A stretch of 64,000 nt of DNA, from NCBI RefSeq assembly GCF_036492425.1, contig NZ_AP025292.1, positions 2,790,001-2,854,000 of the forward strand. The letters run 5' to 3'. This stretch comes from Persicobacter psychrovividus (GTDB taxonomy: Bacteria; Bacteroidota; Bacteroidia; Cytophagales; Cyclobacteriaceae). Shown here piece by piece: positions 47,778 through 57,642 of this stretch. Under the pieces are notes generated by a model. It did no database searches. It saw only the letters and a list, made by a program, of their open reading frames with translations, and was not told the origin of the DNA. Within the stretch, counting starts at the first letter, position 1. Each line of letters begins with the position of its first letter. A program made the translations under genes and the position numbers.

Positions 47778-50336
47778 TTAGAACTCTACTTTAAAACCGA
47801 TAGTGTAAGTTCTACCCATTCCCATATAAGCGTACATCGACATCCAGTCTGCTGCATCTGTTGCATCAGCAATGTATTCGGCATCCAGTACGTTATTAAT
47901 GTTACCTGAAACAATAGCATCCACTTTACCAATTTTGAAACGGTAGTTGGCTCTCATGTCCAACAATCCGAATGTTGGTAATTTCAAGGCCTGAACACCT
48001 TCCATAGCGGCGTCAGTACGTTGTGCAGGATCAAAATAAGTGTAGTTGTTTCCGTTGAATACGTAATCAGCACCCAATTTAAAATCATTGAAGATTTCGT
48101 AATCAATTCCCATAGCGGCAGTCAGCTGTGCAGCATTTCCTACTTTCAGGTCTTTGATATAAAGTGTTTCCTGATCACCAATTTGGTTTTGGTTCTGATC
48201 GAAGAAAGTTGCATCGACGTTATTGGCCCATCTCCAGTCACCAACAGATCCCATACCTGTTACTGTAATTCGGTGTGTAGGCTTCCAGGTAACATCAGCT
48301 TCAACTCCCATATGAACAGCGTTCATTCCCAAAATATTGGCGTAAATATCTTCAGGTAATGGCTCACCACCAGGACCTGGCTGACCCGCACGCTGCGTAC
48401 GAACCATTGATTTGTTCATCCATTTTGTGTAGTAAGCATTTACGTTTGCTGCAAATGTTTTTGAACGGTAACCGTAACCAATTTCAGCAGAGAAAATACC
48501 TTCATTGATCGCCTCGTCGTTCACACGGTTAGTGTGGTTCATAAATACGGCGTTCATCATTGGAGGGCGCTGAAAATAACCTGTATTGAAGAATACATTA
48601 TGGTGTTGATCCAGATTGTAGTTCACCCCAGATTTGATACTGAAGGTATTCGATCCCTGAAAGTCTGAGATATGTTCTCCTTCTTCATAGTTTCCATAGT
48701 CATAACGACGGTAGTTTACCGAAGCTGCTGCTGCGTTTACGAAAGCCGAAAGGTTATCCTTAGAATACTCTAATTGTGAGAATAATGATCCCCAAATCAC
48801 TTCACCGTCGTTATCATAACCCATTTTATCGCCTACATGCGCGATGTGCTCGGTACGCTGACCGAAAATGTTACGGCTAACAGTAATGTACTCACCACCG
48901 ATCAAATCATCCAAACGCTGATAGTGCTCACCATAGTAATAACGTACATCAGCACCACCTGTAAAATTAAGGTATTCGTTGATCTCCCAAGATAATGTAG
49001 TGATTCCACCATACCAGCTGTGGTTGTTCATAGAGGCAATACGGTAAAGGCTTGACTCTCCGTTTTCGCCATTCTCCTGATAATGTCTTGTGAAATCAAT
49101 TGGGTTATTTACATTTCCACCCAGGTGATATAGTTCACGGTTATCAGTGATATTCAAACTCTGTCCACCACCATTACCAAATGAGGCGTAAAGAGAAGTT
49201 GCGATATTCATTTTTTCATTCAATGTCCAGTAGTGGTTCAAAGAAAGCTGAGGTTTTGAATAGAAGTTTGCACGACCATTATACTCTTCACCGTTCAAAT
49301 AACCCCAATCCTGGTTGTAACGACGACCATTGTCTTCATAAGTAGAAACCAATTGCTTCGATCTGTTCTGACCGTGCCACTGCTTGGCGCCAAAAGCGTT
49401 GAAAGCAACTGTATGGTTTTTATTGATGATCTTAGAAATGTTGGCAAAGTAAGAGTAGCCCTCGAAAGCAGTACCGTCGATATAACCATTACCTACCGTT
49501 TTTGAACCCGACAATGTGATTGCCCAGCCATTTGACATCAAACCTGTAGAGGTGGTCATGGCTAATTTTTGGTAACCATCATTACCCATTACGTAACCAA
49601 TGCTACCACCTGCTTCTGCGTCGGTAGTTTTTGTAAGGATGTTAATTGTACCCCCTGCTGTTGGAACGGCCAATTTCGATGCCCCCATACCACGCTGTAC
49701 CTGCATGGTTCTTGTTACATCCGACAAACCTGCCCAGTTCGACCAGTAAACGGCACTGTTCTCCATGTCATTAACAGGAATACCGTTGATCATTACAGCA
49801 ATATTATCGTTTCCGAAACCACGCAAAGTAATACGGGAATCTCCGAAACCACCACCATCATTAGTGGTATACACCCCAGGAGTAGATTTCAGTACCGAAG
49901 GAAACTCCGAGTTTCCTAACTTACTTTCCAATTCTTTAGGCGTTACTGTCGAAACAGCTACTGGTGTTTTTCTGTCTTGTGCCACAGAAGCAATAATCTT
50001 CACTTCATCCAGCCCGACCGCATCCGATTTCATCATGATTTCGCCAAGGTCGATGGTTGAATTGTTCAACTCAACATCAATTTCTTTGGACAACATTCCA
50101 ACAAATGAAACAACGATGGTCTGCTTGCCATCAAGCTTTGTTTTCAACTCAAAATCACCATCGATGTTGGTGATTGTTCCGTCTGTTGTTTTCTTGATAA
50201 TTACGTTGGCACCAATAATTGGCTCATTGGTACTTTCCTCCAAAATATGCCCTTTCAAAAGGGATTGAGCCTGTGCGAATGTTGTAGAGAATAAGACTAA
50301 CAACATCCCAAAAAGAACGTAAAATTTGTGTTGCAT
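47778..50336 (-). CDS. TonB-dependent outer-membrane receptor
   Basis: 852 residues. Signal peptide (about 1-23), a carboxypeptidase-like regulatory domain (about 27-110, LLKGHILEESTNEPIIGANVIIKKT), a plug domain with LRGFGNDNIAVMINGIPVNDMENSAVYW (about 168-195), then a long beta-barrel ending in a C-terminal aromatic (KVEF). It imports a ligand across the outer membrane in a TonB-dependent way; the ligand is not predictable. Its partner is the downstream repeat lipoprotein. Confidence 0.93.
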   Translation of the reverse strand: MQHKFYVLFGMLLVLFSTTFAQAQSLLKGHILEESTNEPIIGANVIIKKTTDGTITNIDGDFELKTKLDGKQTIVVSFVGMLSKEIDVELNNSTIDLGEIMMKSDAVGLDEVKIIASVAQDRKTPVAVSTVTPKELESKLGNSEFPSVLKSTPGVYTTNDGGGFGDSRITLRGFGNDNIAVMINGIPVNDMENSAVYWSNWAGLSDVTRTMQVQRGMGASKLAVPTAGGTINILTKTTDAEAGGSIGYVMGNDGYQKLAMTTSTGLMSNGWAITLSGSKTVGNGYIDGTAFEGYSYFANISKIINKNHTVAFNAFGAKQWHGQNRSKQLVSTYEDNGRRYNQDWGYLNGEEYNGRANFYSKPQLSLNHYWTLNEKMNIATSLYASFGNGGGQSLNITDNRELYHLGGNVNNPIDFTRHYQENGENGESSLYRIASMNNHSWYGGITTLSWEINEYLNFTGGADVRYYYGEHYQRLDDLIGGEYITVSRNIFGQRTEHIAHVGDKMGYDNDGEVIWGSLFSQLEYSKDNLSAFVNAAAASVNYRRYDYGNYEEGEHISDFQGSNTFSIKSGVNYNLDQHHNVFFNTGYFQRPPMMNAVFMNHTNRVNDEAINEGIFSAEIGYGYRSKTFAANVNAYYTKWMNKSMVRTQRAGQPGPGGEPLPEDIYANILGMNAVHMGVEADVTWKPTHRITVTGMGSVGDWRWANNVDATFFDQNQNQIGDQETLYIKDLKVGNAAQLTAAMGIDYEIFNDFKLGADYVFNGNNYTYFDPAQRTDAAMEGVQALKLPTFGLLDMRANYRFKIGKVDAIVSGNINNVLDAEYIADATDAADWMSMYAYMGMGRTYTIGFKVEF

Positions 50337-50891
50337 TGAACTTTTATTTGTGAGTTTGCATTAATTACGATCACAAAAGTAAGGCACTCATTATTAGCCT
50401 CTAAGTACACAATCACACATTAGTAAATCCCAAACACGCAACAAAAACCACGAAAATCAATACAATTAACTCATAATCAATATATTGTATTAATATATTG
50501 GTAAATAATTAAAATACGGCTTTACGTGTTATTTAATTATTACCATAAAATAAACAACAACACAAAACACGATCGCAACAGATTAAAACTCAACACATTA
50601 AAACATAACACCCTAAACACATTGGTACATTAAAGGTATAAATTTAACTGTTTTACATTATTACAATAACGAATCAGCATAACACCAAATCAAAGGGTTA
50701 AAAAATGATATTCTAAACGCAAAAAATCATTCACAAACCCCTACTCACGCAAATACAATTACCTTGCAATACTTTTTAAATTTACCATATTGATAAGTCA
50801 CCCGAACTAATTTGACATTATAACAAATACGCCTTCATTTTAGGTGCCAAAAATAGCAATTCATTAAGACTGCTGCGTCAGCAACAATCGA
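50337..50891. other. Intergenic gap between the two receptor genes
   Basis: 555 bases, very A/T-rich (repeated tracts of CACA, TTAA and AAAA between about 50400 and 50790). No supportable gene or RNA is seen. It holds the receptor promoter near 50374 and, at the far end, a short GCTG/CAGC hairpin (about 50868-50882) that could be a weak end signal for the Oar-like gene. Confidence 0.6.
50374..50381 (-). promoter_or_regulatory. Putative -7 box for the TonB receptor-lipoprotein operon
   Basis: TACTTTTG on the minus strand fits TAnnTTTG, about 40 bases before the receptor ATG. No -33 TTTG is at the usual distance. Confidence 0.45.
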
Positions 50892-53800
50892 CTAAAAAGT
50901 ATACCTCAACCCAAGCTGTGCCTGCCACCTTGCGCTATTCACGCCACTGTCGTCGACATCCCAGATATCTCCATTTGGCGCATCAAAAATAAATGATGGC
51001 TGATCCGTTCCTTCGCCACCCACAGACCGAATCAACTGATAATTCCCAAACTGAACAAAATATCTTCGTCCCCAATCTTTGTTAAGAAAATTGGTGAAAT
51101 TGAAAATATCAAAAGAAACTGTCAGGGTATGCTGCTTATTATTTTTTGTTTTGATGAAGAATTCTTGCGCCAGTTTCAGGTCCATTGTAAAGGTAAATGG
51201 AAGGCGATCACCATTTCGTTCGGCATACTGCCCCCTTCGCTCCGACAGATAGTCGTCATTCCGAATATAGGTATCCAAAGCCTGCCATTGTTCTTCGGCA
51301 GTAATAACCCTCCCGCCAGATTGATAATCGATCAAGTTTATTTCTGAAATATCCCTCGGAACATAAATCAGGTCTGAAGCCGTAGAGGCTGAACCAGGGT
51401 CATCATTGGACAATTGCCCCGTGCCTCGGAGTGTGTTCCCGTTGGCATCCGTTACCCGACCGCCGCCATACACATAGGAAAACCGTCGTCCTGATTCGGC
51501 AGTCCCGAACAATGAAACCGTTGTGGCCATACTCTTCAGGTATGCCTTGCGGTAGGTTACAAAACCAACAATCCGATGCCCCGGGTCAAAGTCTGAAAAT
51601 GCCAGGTCGAGGTTATTCTTACCGTTTACGTTTTCTGTAAACCTCCACTGCGATGAGTTCTGAGAGGAGGTGGCATCGGTAAGGGATTTCGTTTGGCCAA
51701 AAGTGTAAGACAGGCTCCACGCCAAACCAAAATCTGTATTCTGCTTTATAGTGGTCGATATATTATAGGAGTAACCTACGGAAGTATTTTCTGCCACGAT
51801 AATATCTGTATAGCGGGGGTCCAGTCTATTTTCCCGATCGTAAAATGGGCGGGTATCACCAGGCCCTGCCAGATTACCTTTTGGGGTGGGCGCCACATTA
51901 TAGTTTTTCACCAGAATATCGTTGAGGGTTTTGGTGTACATCAGCTCGACAGTAGCCACTAAGCCTGCAGGCAATTTTTGATCAATCGCTAAATTAGATC
52001 GCCATACCTGGGGTAATTTGAAATCGTCTCTAAATAAATCCATTTGCCCTGAAGGTTCATTGCTGATAGGGCCTGTGGGTGGCTGATTGTTCACATCGGG
52101 AATAAAAAGCTGCGAACGCTCCGAAATAGAGCCGATTTCCTGGCCATTATTGGTGTAGGCGCCTCCAAGCCAAACCAAGGGCACCCGGCTGTTGAATATA
52201 CCCGTTCCACCACGAATCTGCGTGCGCTGATCACCAAACACGTCATAGTTAAAACCTACCCTCGGCGCAAACAATGGGCGCACTTTAAACAAATCCCCAG
52301 AACGAATTCCGTTGGTATCCCAGCCCGCCTGCTGAAGCAAAGGAATGGTTTCATTATTAAATTGTTCATTCGCTTTTGGTGTATCCGTGTATACGGGAAT
52401 GTCTATCCGTAATCCAGCGGTAATTTTCAGCTGATCATTGACCTCGATTTCATCCTGTGCATAAAAGCCCAACTGAAAAGCGGTAAAATCGGCCACTGCC
52501 GTATTGGCTCCACCGACAGCCGAGGGGTTGTCAATAGAATAACTTCGATTGTACTGCACCACCAAATCAGGATCAGCATCACCATTCAGAAAATCTTGCA
52601 CGGAGTTATATTGGTAGTCACCAAAATTCTGCCGAACAAACAAGTTGAAAATCTTATAAAACTCATTATGCGTCCCCACCGTGATGGTGTGTCTTCCCCT
52701 GAATATCGAAAAATTGTCGGTGAGGGTAAAAACATCTTGCTTCAGGATGTTTGCTGCTGCAAAAGGGTCACTTCCCAATGAAATACGCGCTGCGCCATCA
52801 TTAATAGATACCGATGGAAAAGGGTCGCCAAGTACCGAACGATCATCCTCCACATGGGTATAACCCAATATCAGATTATTGGAAAATTTACTGCCGAAGT
52901 TACTGTTGATCTCCAAGGCCGAAGAGTTGGTTGTGGATGGAAACAATCGCCCATTGTTAAAGTAATTGATCCTGTTATTGCTCGATCGCCCTGGCTGTGT
53001 CGCTTCGCCATGGGTATAACTGTGCCGTACGGTCAGCTTATGATTCCTATTAATATTGTAATCTAAACGGATCAGGAATTTCTCCCCCTCCAGGCGGGCG
53101 GTATTATTCCTGAAGCCTCCAGGATCGTAACCATATTTGGTAATCAGGCTCTGGCGTAAAGCATCCAAACCTGCAGCGCCTACATCACCAGCATAACCCG
53201 CAGGATCGTAGGGTTGTGGGGTTTCGTCGCGCTGAATTTCCACATTGGCAAAGAAAAATAGCTTGTTCTTAATGATCGGTCCGCCCAATCTTGCGCCATA
53301 AGTCTGTGCCGTAAAATCCGCCAAAGATTGTCGTTCTACATCAGGATTATCGGTAGGGGTTTTTCCTGCCAACCGCTGATTCCTGAACAACCAGTAAGCA
53401 GAACCCTCAAATATATTCGACCCACTGCGGGTAACGGCGTTAATACCACCACCAGCAAAACCTCCCTGGCGCACATCAAAAGGCGCAATAACGACCTGAA
53501 ACTGCTTAATGGCATCAATACTGATTGGGGAAATTCCTGCCTGCCCTCCATTGGTTCCCCCTGAGGAGAGGCCATAGACATCGTTATTTACTGCCCCGTC
53601 AATAAAAATGGCATTATAGCGATTATTAGCCCCTGCAATGGAAATCCCGCCATTTTCAAGCTTGGCCTGTGGTGTCAGTCTGGTAAAATCATTCAAATCC
53701 CGTGAAACCGTCGGTAAAGATTCAATGCTTTTGGTGCCCACCACCGTTTGGGCTCCAGTACGGTTGCCATCAAAATCATCCTCCGCTGATGCCTTCACCT

Positions 53801-54167
53801 CCACCCCTTCAAGGGTTTTTACATCTTCGCCAAGTTTCACATTCTCTTTCAGGGTTTGCCCCAAAGTGAGGTACAAGCCCTCTTTGATATAATTACCATA
53901 GCCGACAAAGGACACCTTCAGGGTGTAAGGTCCTCCTACGGACATGCCATTAATACGATAAAAACCATTAAAATCTGCCGTACTCCCATACTCTGCCCCC
54001 GTCTGGGTGTCGGTCGCAATCACCGTGGCACCTGGTAAGGCTTCCCCTGCCGAATCGGTAACCCTTCCATTCAAAGAGGAAGTGGTGGATCCCTGCCCAA
54101 AAGCATTACAAATCAGCAACAGGGGCAGCAAAATGCTCAATAGCAGTTTCGAGGTGCAGGTCATCAT
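50892..54167 (-). CDS. Oar-like TonB-dependent outer-membrane receptor
   Basis: 1091 residues. Signal peptide (about 1-24, ending NAFG), a CarboxypepD_reg domain (SSLNGRVTDSAGEALPGATVIATDTQTGAEYGS, about 28-62), a plug-like region (NRYNAIFIDGAVNNDVYGLSSGGTNGGQAG, about 183-212, GGINAVTRSGSNIFEGS) and a large beta-barrel ending LGLRYTF. The layout is that of Oar (OmpA-related) proteins, first described in Myxococcus as adventitious outer-membrane proteins. Ligand or role unknown. It is the largest protein in the window after the RNA polymerase subunits and stands alone. Confidence 0.9.
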   Translation of the reverse strand: MMTCTSKLLLSILLPLLLICNAFGQGSTTSSLNGRVTDSAGEALPGATVIATDTQTGAEYGSTADFNGFYRINGMSVGGPYTLKVSFVGYGNYIKEGLYLTLGQTLKENVKLGEDVKTLEGVEVKASAEDDFDGNRTGAQTVVGTKSIESLPTVSRDLNDFTRLTPQAKLENGGISIAGANNRYNAIFIDGAVNNDVYGLSSGGTNGGQAGISPISIDAIKQFQVVIAPFDVRQGGFAGGGINAVTRSGSNIFEGSAYWLFRNQRLAGKTPTDNPDVERQSLADFTAQTYGARLGGPIIKNKLFFFANVEIQRDETPQPYDPAGYAGDVGAAGLDALRQSLITKYGYDPGGFRNNTARLEGEKFLIRLDYNINRNHKLTVRHSYTHGEATQPGRSSNNRINYFNNGRLFPSTTNSSALEINSNFGSKFSNNLILGYTHVEDDRSVLGDPFPSVSINDGAARISLGSDPFAAANILKQDVFTLTDNFSIFRGRHTITVGTHNEFYKIFNLFVRQNFGDYQYNSVQDFLNGDADPDLVVQYNRSYSIDNPSAVGGANTAVADFTAFQLGFYAQDEIEVNDQLKITAGLRIDIPVYTDTPKANEQFNNETIPLLQQAGWDTNGIRSGDLFKVRPLFAPRVGFNYDVFGDQRTQIRGGTGIFNSRVPLVWLGGAYTNNGQEIGSISERSQLFIPDVNNQPPTGPISNEPSGQMDLFRDDFKLPQVWRSNLAIDQKLPAGLVATVELMYTKTLNDILVKNYNVAPTPKGNLAGPGDTRPFYDRENRLDPRYTDIIVAENTSVGYSYNISTTIKQNTDFGLAWSLSYTFGQTKSLTDATSSQNSSQWRFTENVNGKNNLDLAFSDFDPGHRIVGFVTYRKAYLKSMATTVSLFGTAESGRRFSYVYGGGRVTDANGNTLRGTGQLSNDDPGSASTASDLIYVPRDISEINLIDYQSGGRVITAEEQWQALDTYIRNDDYLSERRGQYAERNGDRLPFTFTMDLKLAQEFFIKTKNNKQHTLTVSFDIFNFTNFLNKDWGRRYFVQFGNYQLIRSVGGEGTDQPSFIFDAPNGDIWDVDDSGVNSARWQAQLGLRYTF

Positions 54168-54201
54168 CTTTACATGAATTTGGTTCGACTTTCTAACATC
54201 C

Positions 54202-54209
54202 CAAATTTA
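54202..54209 (-). promoter_or_regulatory. Putative -7 box for the Oar-like gene
   Basis: TAAATTTG on the minus strand fits TAnnTTTG, about 35 bases before the ATG. No clear -33 TTTG. Confidence 0.42.
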
Positions 54210-54357
54210 ATTTCGTTAGCAGATCCCCGAAAAAATTTACCCCTACCAATAAATCCTCTCCAATCCTTTACATCTTAAACAGATTTAGTACATTTCAAGC
54301 ACCATTTGTTTTCCCCTAACTTTCGTCAGAAAAAAGACATGAAGTAATTCATTCATA

Positions 54358-54391
54358 TTTTTGATTAATCACAGACACTTCATGATCTTTG
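54358..54391 (+). promoter_or_regulatory. Promoter for rfbC
   Basis: TTTTTG (54358-54363), a 20-base spacer and GATCTTTG (54384-54391, one mismatch to TAnnTTTG) precede rfbC by 19 bases from box to ATG. Confidence 0.6.
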
Positions 54392-54410
54392 GTGAAATAA
54401 AGCATAAATC

Positions 54411-54959
54411 ATGGAAATAAAACCAACCAAAATTGAAGGGCTTGTCGAAATTCAACCTGACGTGTACGGTGATGCGCGTGGTTATTTTTTGGAGTCTTTC
54501 CACGAAGATAAATACGCTGCCATTGGCATTAAGGAGCACTTTGTTCAGGACAACCAATCTTTTTCTACCAAAGGTGTGTTAAGGGGTTTGCACTTCCAGA
54601 AAGCACCTTACGCACAGGGCAAGCTTGTCAGGGTGGTGATGGGAAAAGTGCTCGATGTGGCTGTGGATCTAAGACCCGACTCCCCGACTTTCGGCCAGTA
54701 CGACACCTGTATCCTCGATGCCGAAAAGCACAATCAGTTTTATGTACCTCCAGGTTTTGCTCATGGATTTTTAGCCCTCGAAGACTGTGTATTCAGCTAC
54801 AAATGTACGGGCACTTATCACAAAGCTTCCGAATCGGGCATCATTTATAATGACCCTGAACTGAATATTGACTGGGGAAGTGACCTGATCGAAAATCCAA
54901 CCATTTCCGAAAAAGATCAAGTATTACCTTCCTTCGCCGCTTACCGCGACAGCTTATAA
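54411..54959 (+). CDS. rfbC: dTDP-4-dehydrorhamnose 3,5-epimerase
   Basis: Third enzyme of the dTDP-L-rhamnose pathway, a cupin-fold epimerase; 182 residues. VLRGLHFQKAPYAQGKLVRVVMG (residues about 57-79, with the catalytic His in LRGLHFQ) and FYVPPGFAHGFLAL with the second His/Tyr pair are complete. No rfbA, rfbB or rfbD is beside it; those genes must lie elsewhere. Its promoter and terminator show it is transcribed alone. Confidence 0.94.
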   Translation: MEIKPTKIEGLVEIQPDVYGDARGYFLESFHEDKYAAIGIKEHFVQDNQSFSTKGVLRGLHFQKAPYAQGKLVRVVMGKVLDVAVDLRPDSPTFGQYDTCILDAEKHNQFYVPPGFAHGFLALEDCVFSYKCTGTYHKASESGIIYNDPELNIDWGSDLIENPTISEKDQVLPSFAAYRDSL

Positions 54960-54975
54960 TTTACAGGAAATATAG

Positions 54976-55012
54976 AAAAAGGGCTTTCATTCAAGGGGTG
55001 AAAGCCCTTTTT
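54976..55012 (+). terminator. Terminator after rfbC
   Basis: AAAAAGGGCTTTCA and TGAAAGCCCTTTTT form a 14-bp stem around a 9-base loop just past the rfbC stop. Confidence 0.9.
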
Positions 55013-55069
55013 GTGTTTATATTTACGCCCAAACCAACAATTCAATAACCACACAGAATCCCATAATCT

Positions 55070-56053
55070 ATGATTTTCATTACTGGTGCCACTGGCTTTG
55101 TCGGTAGCTACATTTGTCGGGCATTGCTTCTCCGCGGAGAAAAACTGCGCTGCCTGAAACGCCCCACAAGCTCTATGGCGCTACTGGAGGATGTACAACA
55201 TTTAATAGAATGGGTGGAAGGGAGCATCAATGATATTTTGTGGCTCGACGAGCAGATGCAAGGTGTGGAGAAGATCATCCATGCGGCAGCGATGGTGTCT
55301 TTTGATGAAGGACAAAAAGAAGCCCTCGATCAAAATATCGAACTGACCAAAAACCTGGTCAATGTGGCACTATCCAAACCTATTAAACAATTCCTGCAAG
55401 TCAGTTCCATTGCCGCTATTGGTCAGGCGGCCAAAGGGGAGGTAATCAGTGAAAAACACCACTGGGAGAACAGCATGCAGAATGTGTCCGATTACGCTTA
55501 CTCCAAGCACCAGGCAGAAATGGAAGTATGGAGAGGCATTCACGAAAGCCTGCCTGGGGTTATTGTAAACCCTTCGGTGGTTTTGGGCCCTTGCCCCTTC
55601 CAACAAAGTACTGGAAAATTACTGTCCTACATCAAGGAAGGCAACACCTATTATACTGATGGCAGCATTTCACTGGTGGACGTCAGGGATGTTGCAGAAG
55701 CCGTGGTCGGTTTGATCGAAAACAATACTGTGGGCGAACGCTTCATCCTCAATGCTGGGGAGTTGACTTATCTGCAATTTTTCTCATCTCTAAGAGCGCA
55801 TTGGCAACTGAAAGGCCGATTGAAACAGGTGGGAAAAACCACCCTTTCCGCCGCACGGTTCCTCGAAGGCACTACCCAGTTTTTCACTGATAAAAAGCGC
55901 CAAATCAGTCAGGATATTATTCGGCAGGTAGGTCAGCACAGCGTGTACTCAAGCGAAAAAATTGAGCAACACCTTGATTTTCATTTCCGCCCATTAGCGG
56001 AAACAATCGCCTGGACCTGTGCATCTATTTCATCATTTGATAAGACTTTTTAA
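55070..56053 (+). CDS. NAD-dependent epimerase/dehydratase family protein
   Basis: 327 residues, extended short-chain dehydrogenase. N-terminal Rossmann motif TGATGFVGSYICRAL (5-19), catalytic Ser in QVSSIAAIG and the YAYSK pair (Tyr then Lys four residues later) near 145. C-terminal substrate region is not diagnostic, so sugar-nucleotide or steroid/flavonoid-type substrates are both possible. It begins 110 bases after rfbC with a terminator between, so no link to rhamnose synthesis follows from position. Confidence 0.85.
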   Translation: MIFITGATGFVGSYICRALLLRGEKLRCLKRPTSSMALLEDVQHLIEWVEGSINDILWLDEQMQGVEKIIHAAAMVSFDEGQKEALDQNIELTKNLVNVALSKPIKQFLQVSSIAAIGQAAKGEVISEKHHWENSMQNVSDYAYSKHQAEMEVWRGIHESLPGVIVNPSVVLGPCPFQQSTGKLLSYIKEGNTYYTDGSISLVDVRDVAEAVVGLIENNTVGERFILNAGELTYLQFFSSLRAHWQLKGRLKQVGKTTLSAARFLEGTTQFFTDKKRQISQDIIRQVGQHSVYSSEKIEQHLDFHFRPLAETIAWTCASISSFDKTF

Positions 56054-56115
56054 ATATTTTTAGTTTTTTCATCCTTTCAACCTACACAAATACAATTCAA
56101 TTTTAAAGATTTTTG

Positions 56116-56123
56116 TACCTTGT
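56116..56123 (+). promoter_or_regulatory. Putative promoter box for the TPR-ComA operon
   Basis: TACCTTGT is a near match to TAnnTTTG, with TTTTTG directly before it. Initiation near 56130 would place the transcript start at the beginning of the hairpin at 56132-56171. Confidence 0.4.
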
Positions 56124-56131
56124 GAGTTGAT

Positions 56132-56171
56132 CTGTTGATTTTAGTGCCATCTGGCCATAAAGGATCAACAG
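56132..56171 (+). promoter_or_regulatory. Hairpin in the leader of the TPR-ComA operon
   Basis: CTGTTGAT (56132-56139) pairs perfectly with ATCAACAG (56164-56171), enclosing a 24-base region with partial inner pairing (TTTA with TAAA). It lies about 65 bases before the TPR gene start. No T run follows, so it is not a plain terminator. Confidence 0.45.
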
Positions 56172-56235
56172 CTATTTGTCTTGACAAGTTGTGGAGTTTC
56201 ACCATTTGTTTTTTCGACAATCTGAAGAATAATCT

Positions 56236-57642
56236 ATGAAAGAGTCACATCACAATCGGAAGGAGAAGCAAGAGATTATTCAGTCTTTTGAGGACTGCCT
56301 GGCCAAAGACCAACATCCATTGTTGAGCTTTGAAAGCTATCAGATCCTTATGGAGTTTTATATGGAAAAAGGTAATGATCAAATGCTGAAAGCAATCCTT
56401 GATTTGCTCAGCACTCAGTTCCCTTTTTCCGAAGAAGCGAAACTTGCTAAAGTGGAGCTTTTGGCCTTCATGCTTCAGTACGACGATGCTTTGGACTTGC
56501 TGGAAGAGACCCTTTCAATCTCCCCAACCAATGCAGACGCTCTCATACAAAAAGGTGAAATTTTGATCGTGCAGGAAAAATACGAGCAGGCACAGGCCTG
56601 TCTGGAATTGGCCCTGACCTTTCATCATGAACCCGCAGAAATATGGTATAACCTTGGGCTTATTGCTCAGGCACAGGAAAACCACCAGGAAGCCATTAAT
56701 CGCTTCAATCAAGCCCTTGAAACGGACCCTAAACTTGATGGGGCCTGGCTGGATTTAGGCTACAACCTTGAAATGGTGGACCGCCCTGAAGATGCCAAAA
56801 AATGTTACGAGCACTTCCTGAATCTCGACCCTTTCTCCTCTACGGCCTGGTTTAACCTTGGCGTGGTATGTTGCAGGCTCGAAGACATGGAAAGAGCCAT
56901 TGAAGCTTATGACTTTGCCCGTACCCTTGAGGAGGATTTCGCTTCGGCGCATTTCAACCTGGGGAATGTGTATATGAATGTTGAGCAATTTGACAAAGCT
57001 GCCCAATGCTACCAGACGGTTCTTGACCTTGAAGGCAGCTCGGGAGAAACCTTTTGTTACCTGGGTGCCGCCCTGGAACACCAGGGGCTTACTCAAAAGG
57101 CCGTGAAAAAATACAAAGCCGCCGTTGATTTTGACAAAGAATACGACGACGCCTGGTTTGGGCTGGCCTCCTGCGCCATCAAAATGAAAAAACCGGCAGA
57201 AGCCAAGCATTTTGTTGGAAAAGCACTGGATCTTACGCAGGACAAGCCCGTGTACTGGCTTATTGCCGCTGAAGCGGAACGTTTGCTCGGGAATGTCGAG
57301 GCTGCCGAGAAATGCTTCAGAAGTGCCAAAACCTATGGAGGTATCACTGAAGAGTTGTACATTCACTGGTCAATGATGTATTACCAATGCAATGATTTGC
57401 AACAAGCCTACAACAAAATATCCGAAGGCCTTGTAGATCTGAAAGATAATGCCAAGCTCAACTTTATTGCTGCGGCATACCTTTTGCTTAATCATCATTA
57501 CGAACAAGCGATCGAGTACCTGAAAACAGGTTTGGAACTCGATCAAGGCAAGTTCGATTCCCTTTTGGATTTCTTCCCTTCGCGGAAAACCCAAAAGGCT
57601 TTATTTGAATTTATTAATCAGTATAGAAAAGATCATATATAA
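56236..57642 (+). CDS. Tetratricopeptide-repeat protein
   Basis: 468 residues, no signal peptide or membrane segment, so cytoplasmic. At least ten TPR units can be read from about residue 35 to 450, for example AEIWYNLGLIAQAQENHQEAINRFNQALETDP, STAWFNLGVVCCRLEDMERAIEAYDFARTLEED and SAHFNLGNVYMNVEQFDKAAQCYQTVLDLE. The protein probably serves as a protein-protein scaffold; partner unknown. Its stop overlaps the start of the ComA-type gene by one base (TAATG), which implies translational coupling. Confidence 0.88.
   Translation: MKESHHNRKEKQEIIQSFEDCLAKDQHPLLSFESYQILMEFYMEKGNDQMLKAILDLLSTQFPFSEEAKLAKVELLAFMLQYDDALDLLEETLSISPTNADALIQKGEILIVQEKYEQAQACLELALTFHHEPAEIWYNLGLIAQAQENHQEAINRFNQALETDPKLDGAWLDLGYNLEMVDRPEDAKKCYEHFLNLDPFSSTAWFNLGVVCCRLEDMERAIEAYDFARTLEEDFASAHFNLGNVYMNVEQFDKAAQCYQTVLDLEGSSGETFCYLGAALEHQGLTQKAVKKYKAAVDFDKEYDDAWFGLASCAIKMKKPAEAKHFVGKALDLTQDKPVYWLIAAEAERLLGNVEAAEKCFRSAKTYGGITEELYIHWSMMYYQCNDLQQAYNKISEGLVDLKDNAKLNFIAAAYLLLNHHYEQAIEYLKTGLELDQGKFDSLLDFFPSRKTQKALFEFINQYRKDHI

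Noticed and set aside
56755-57366. 203-codon minus-strand frame opposite the TPR gene
   Set aside because: Antisense of a repeat-rich gene; its amino-acid composition is explained by the TPR codons on the other strand.
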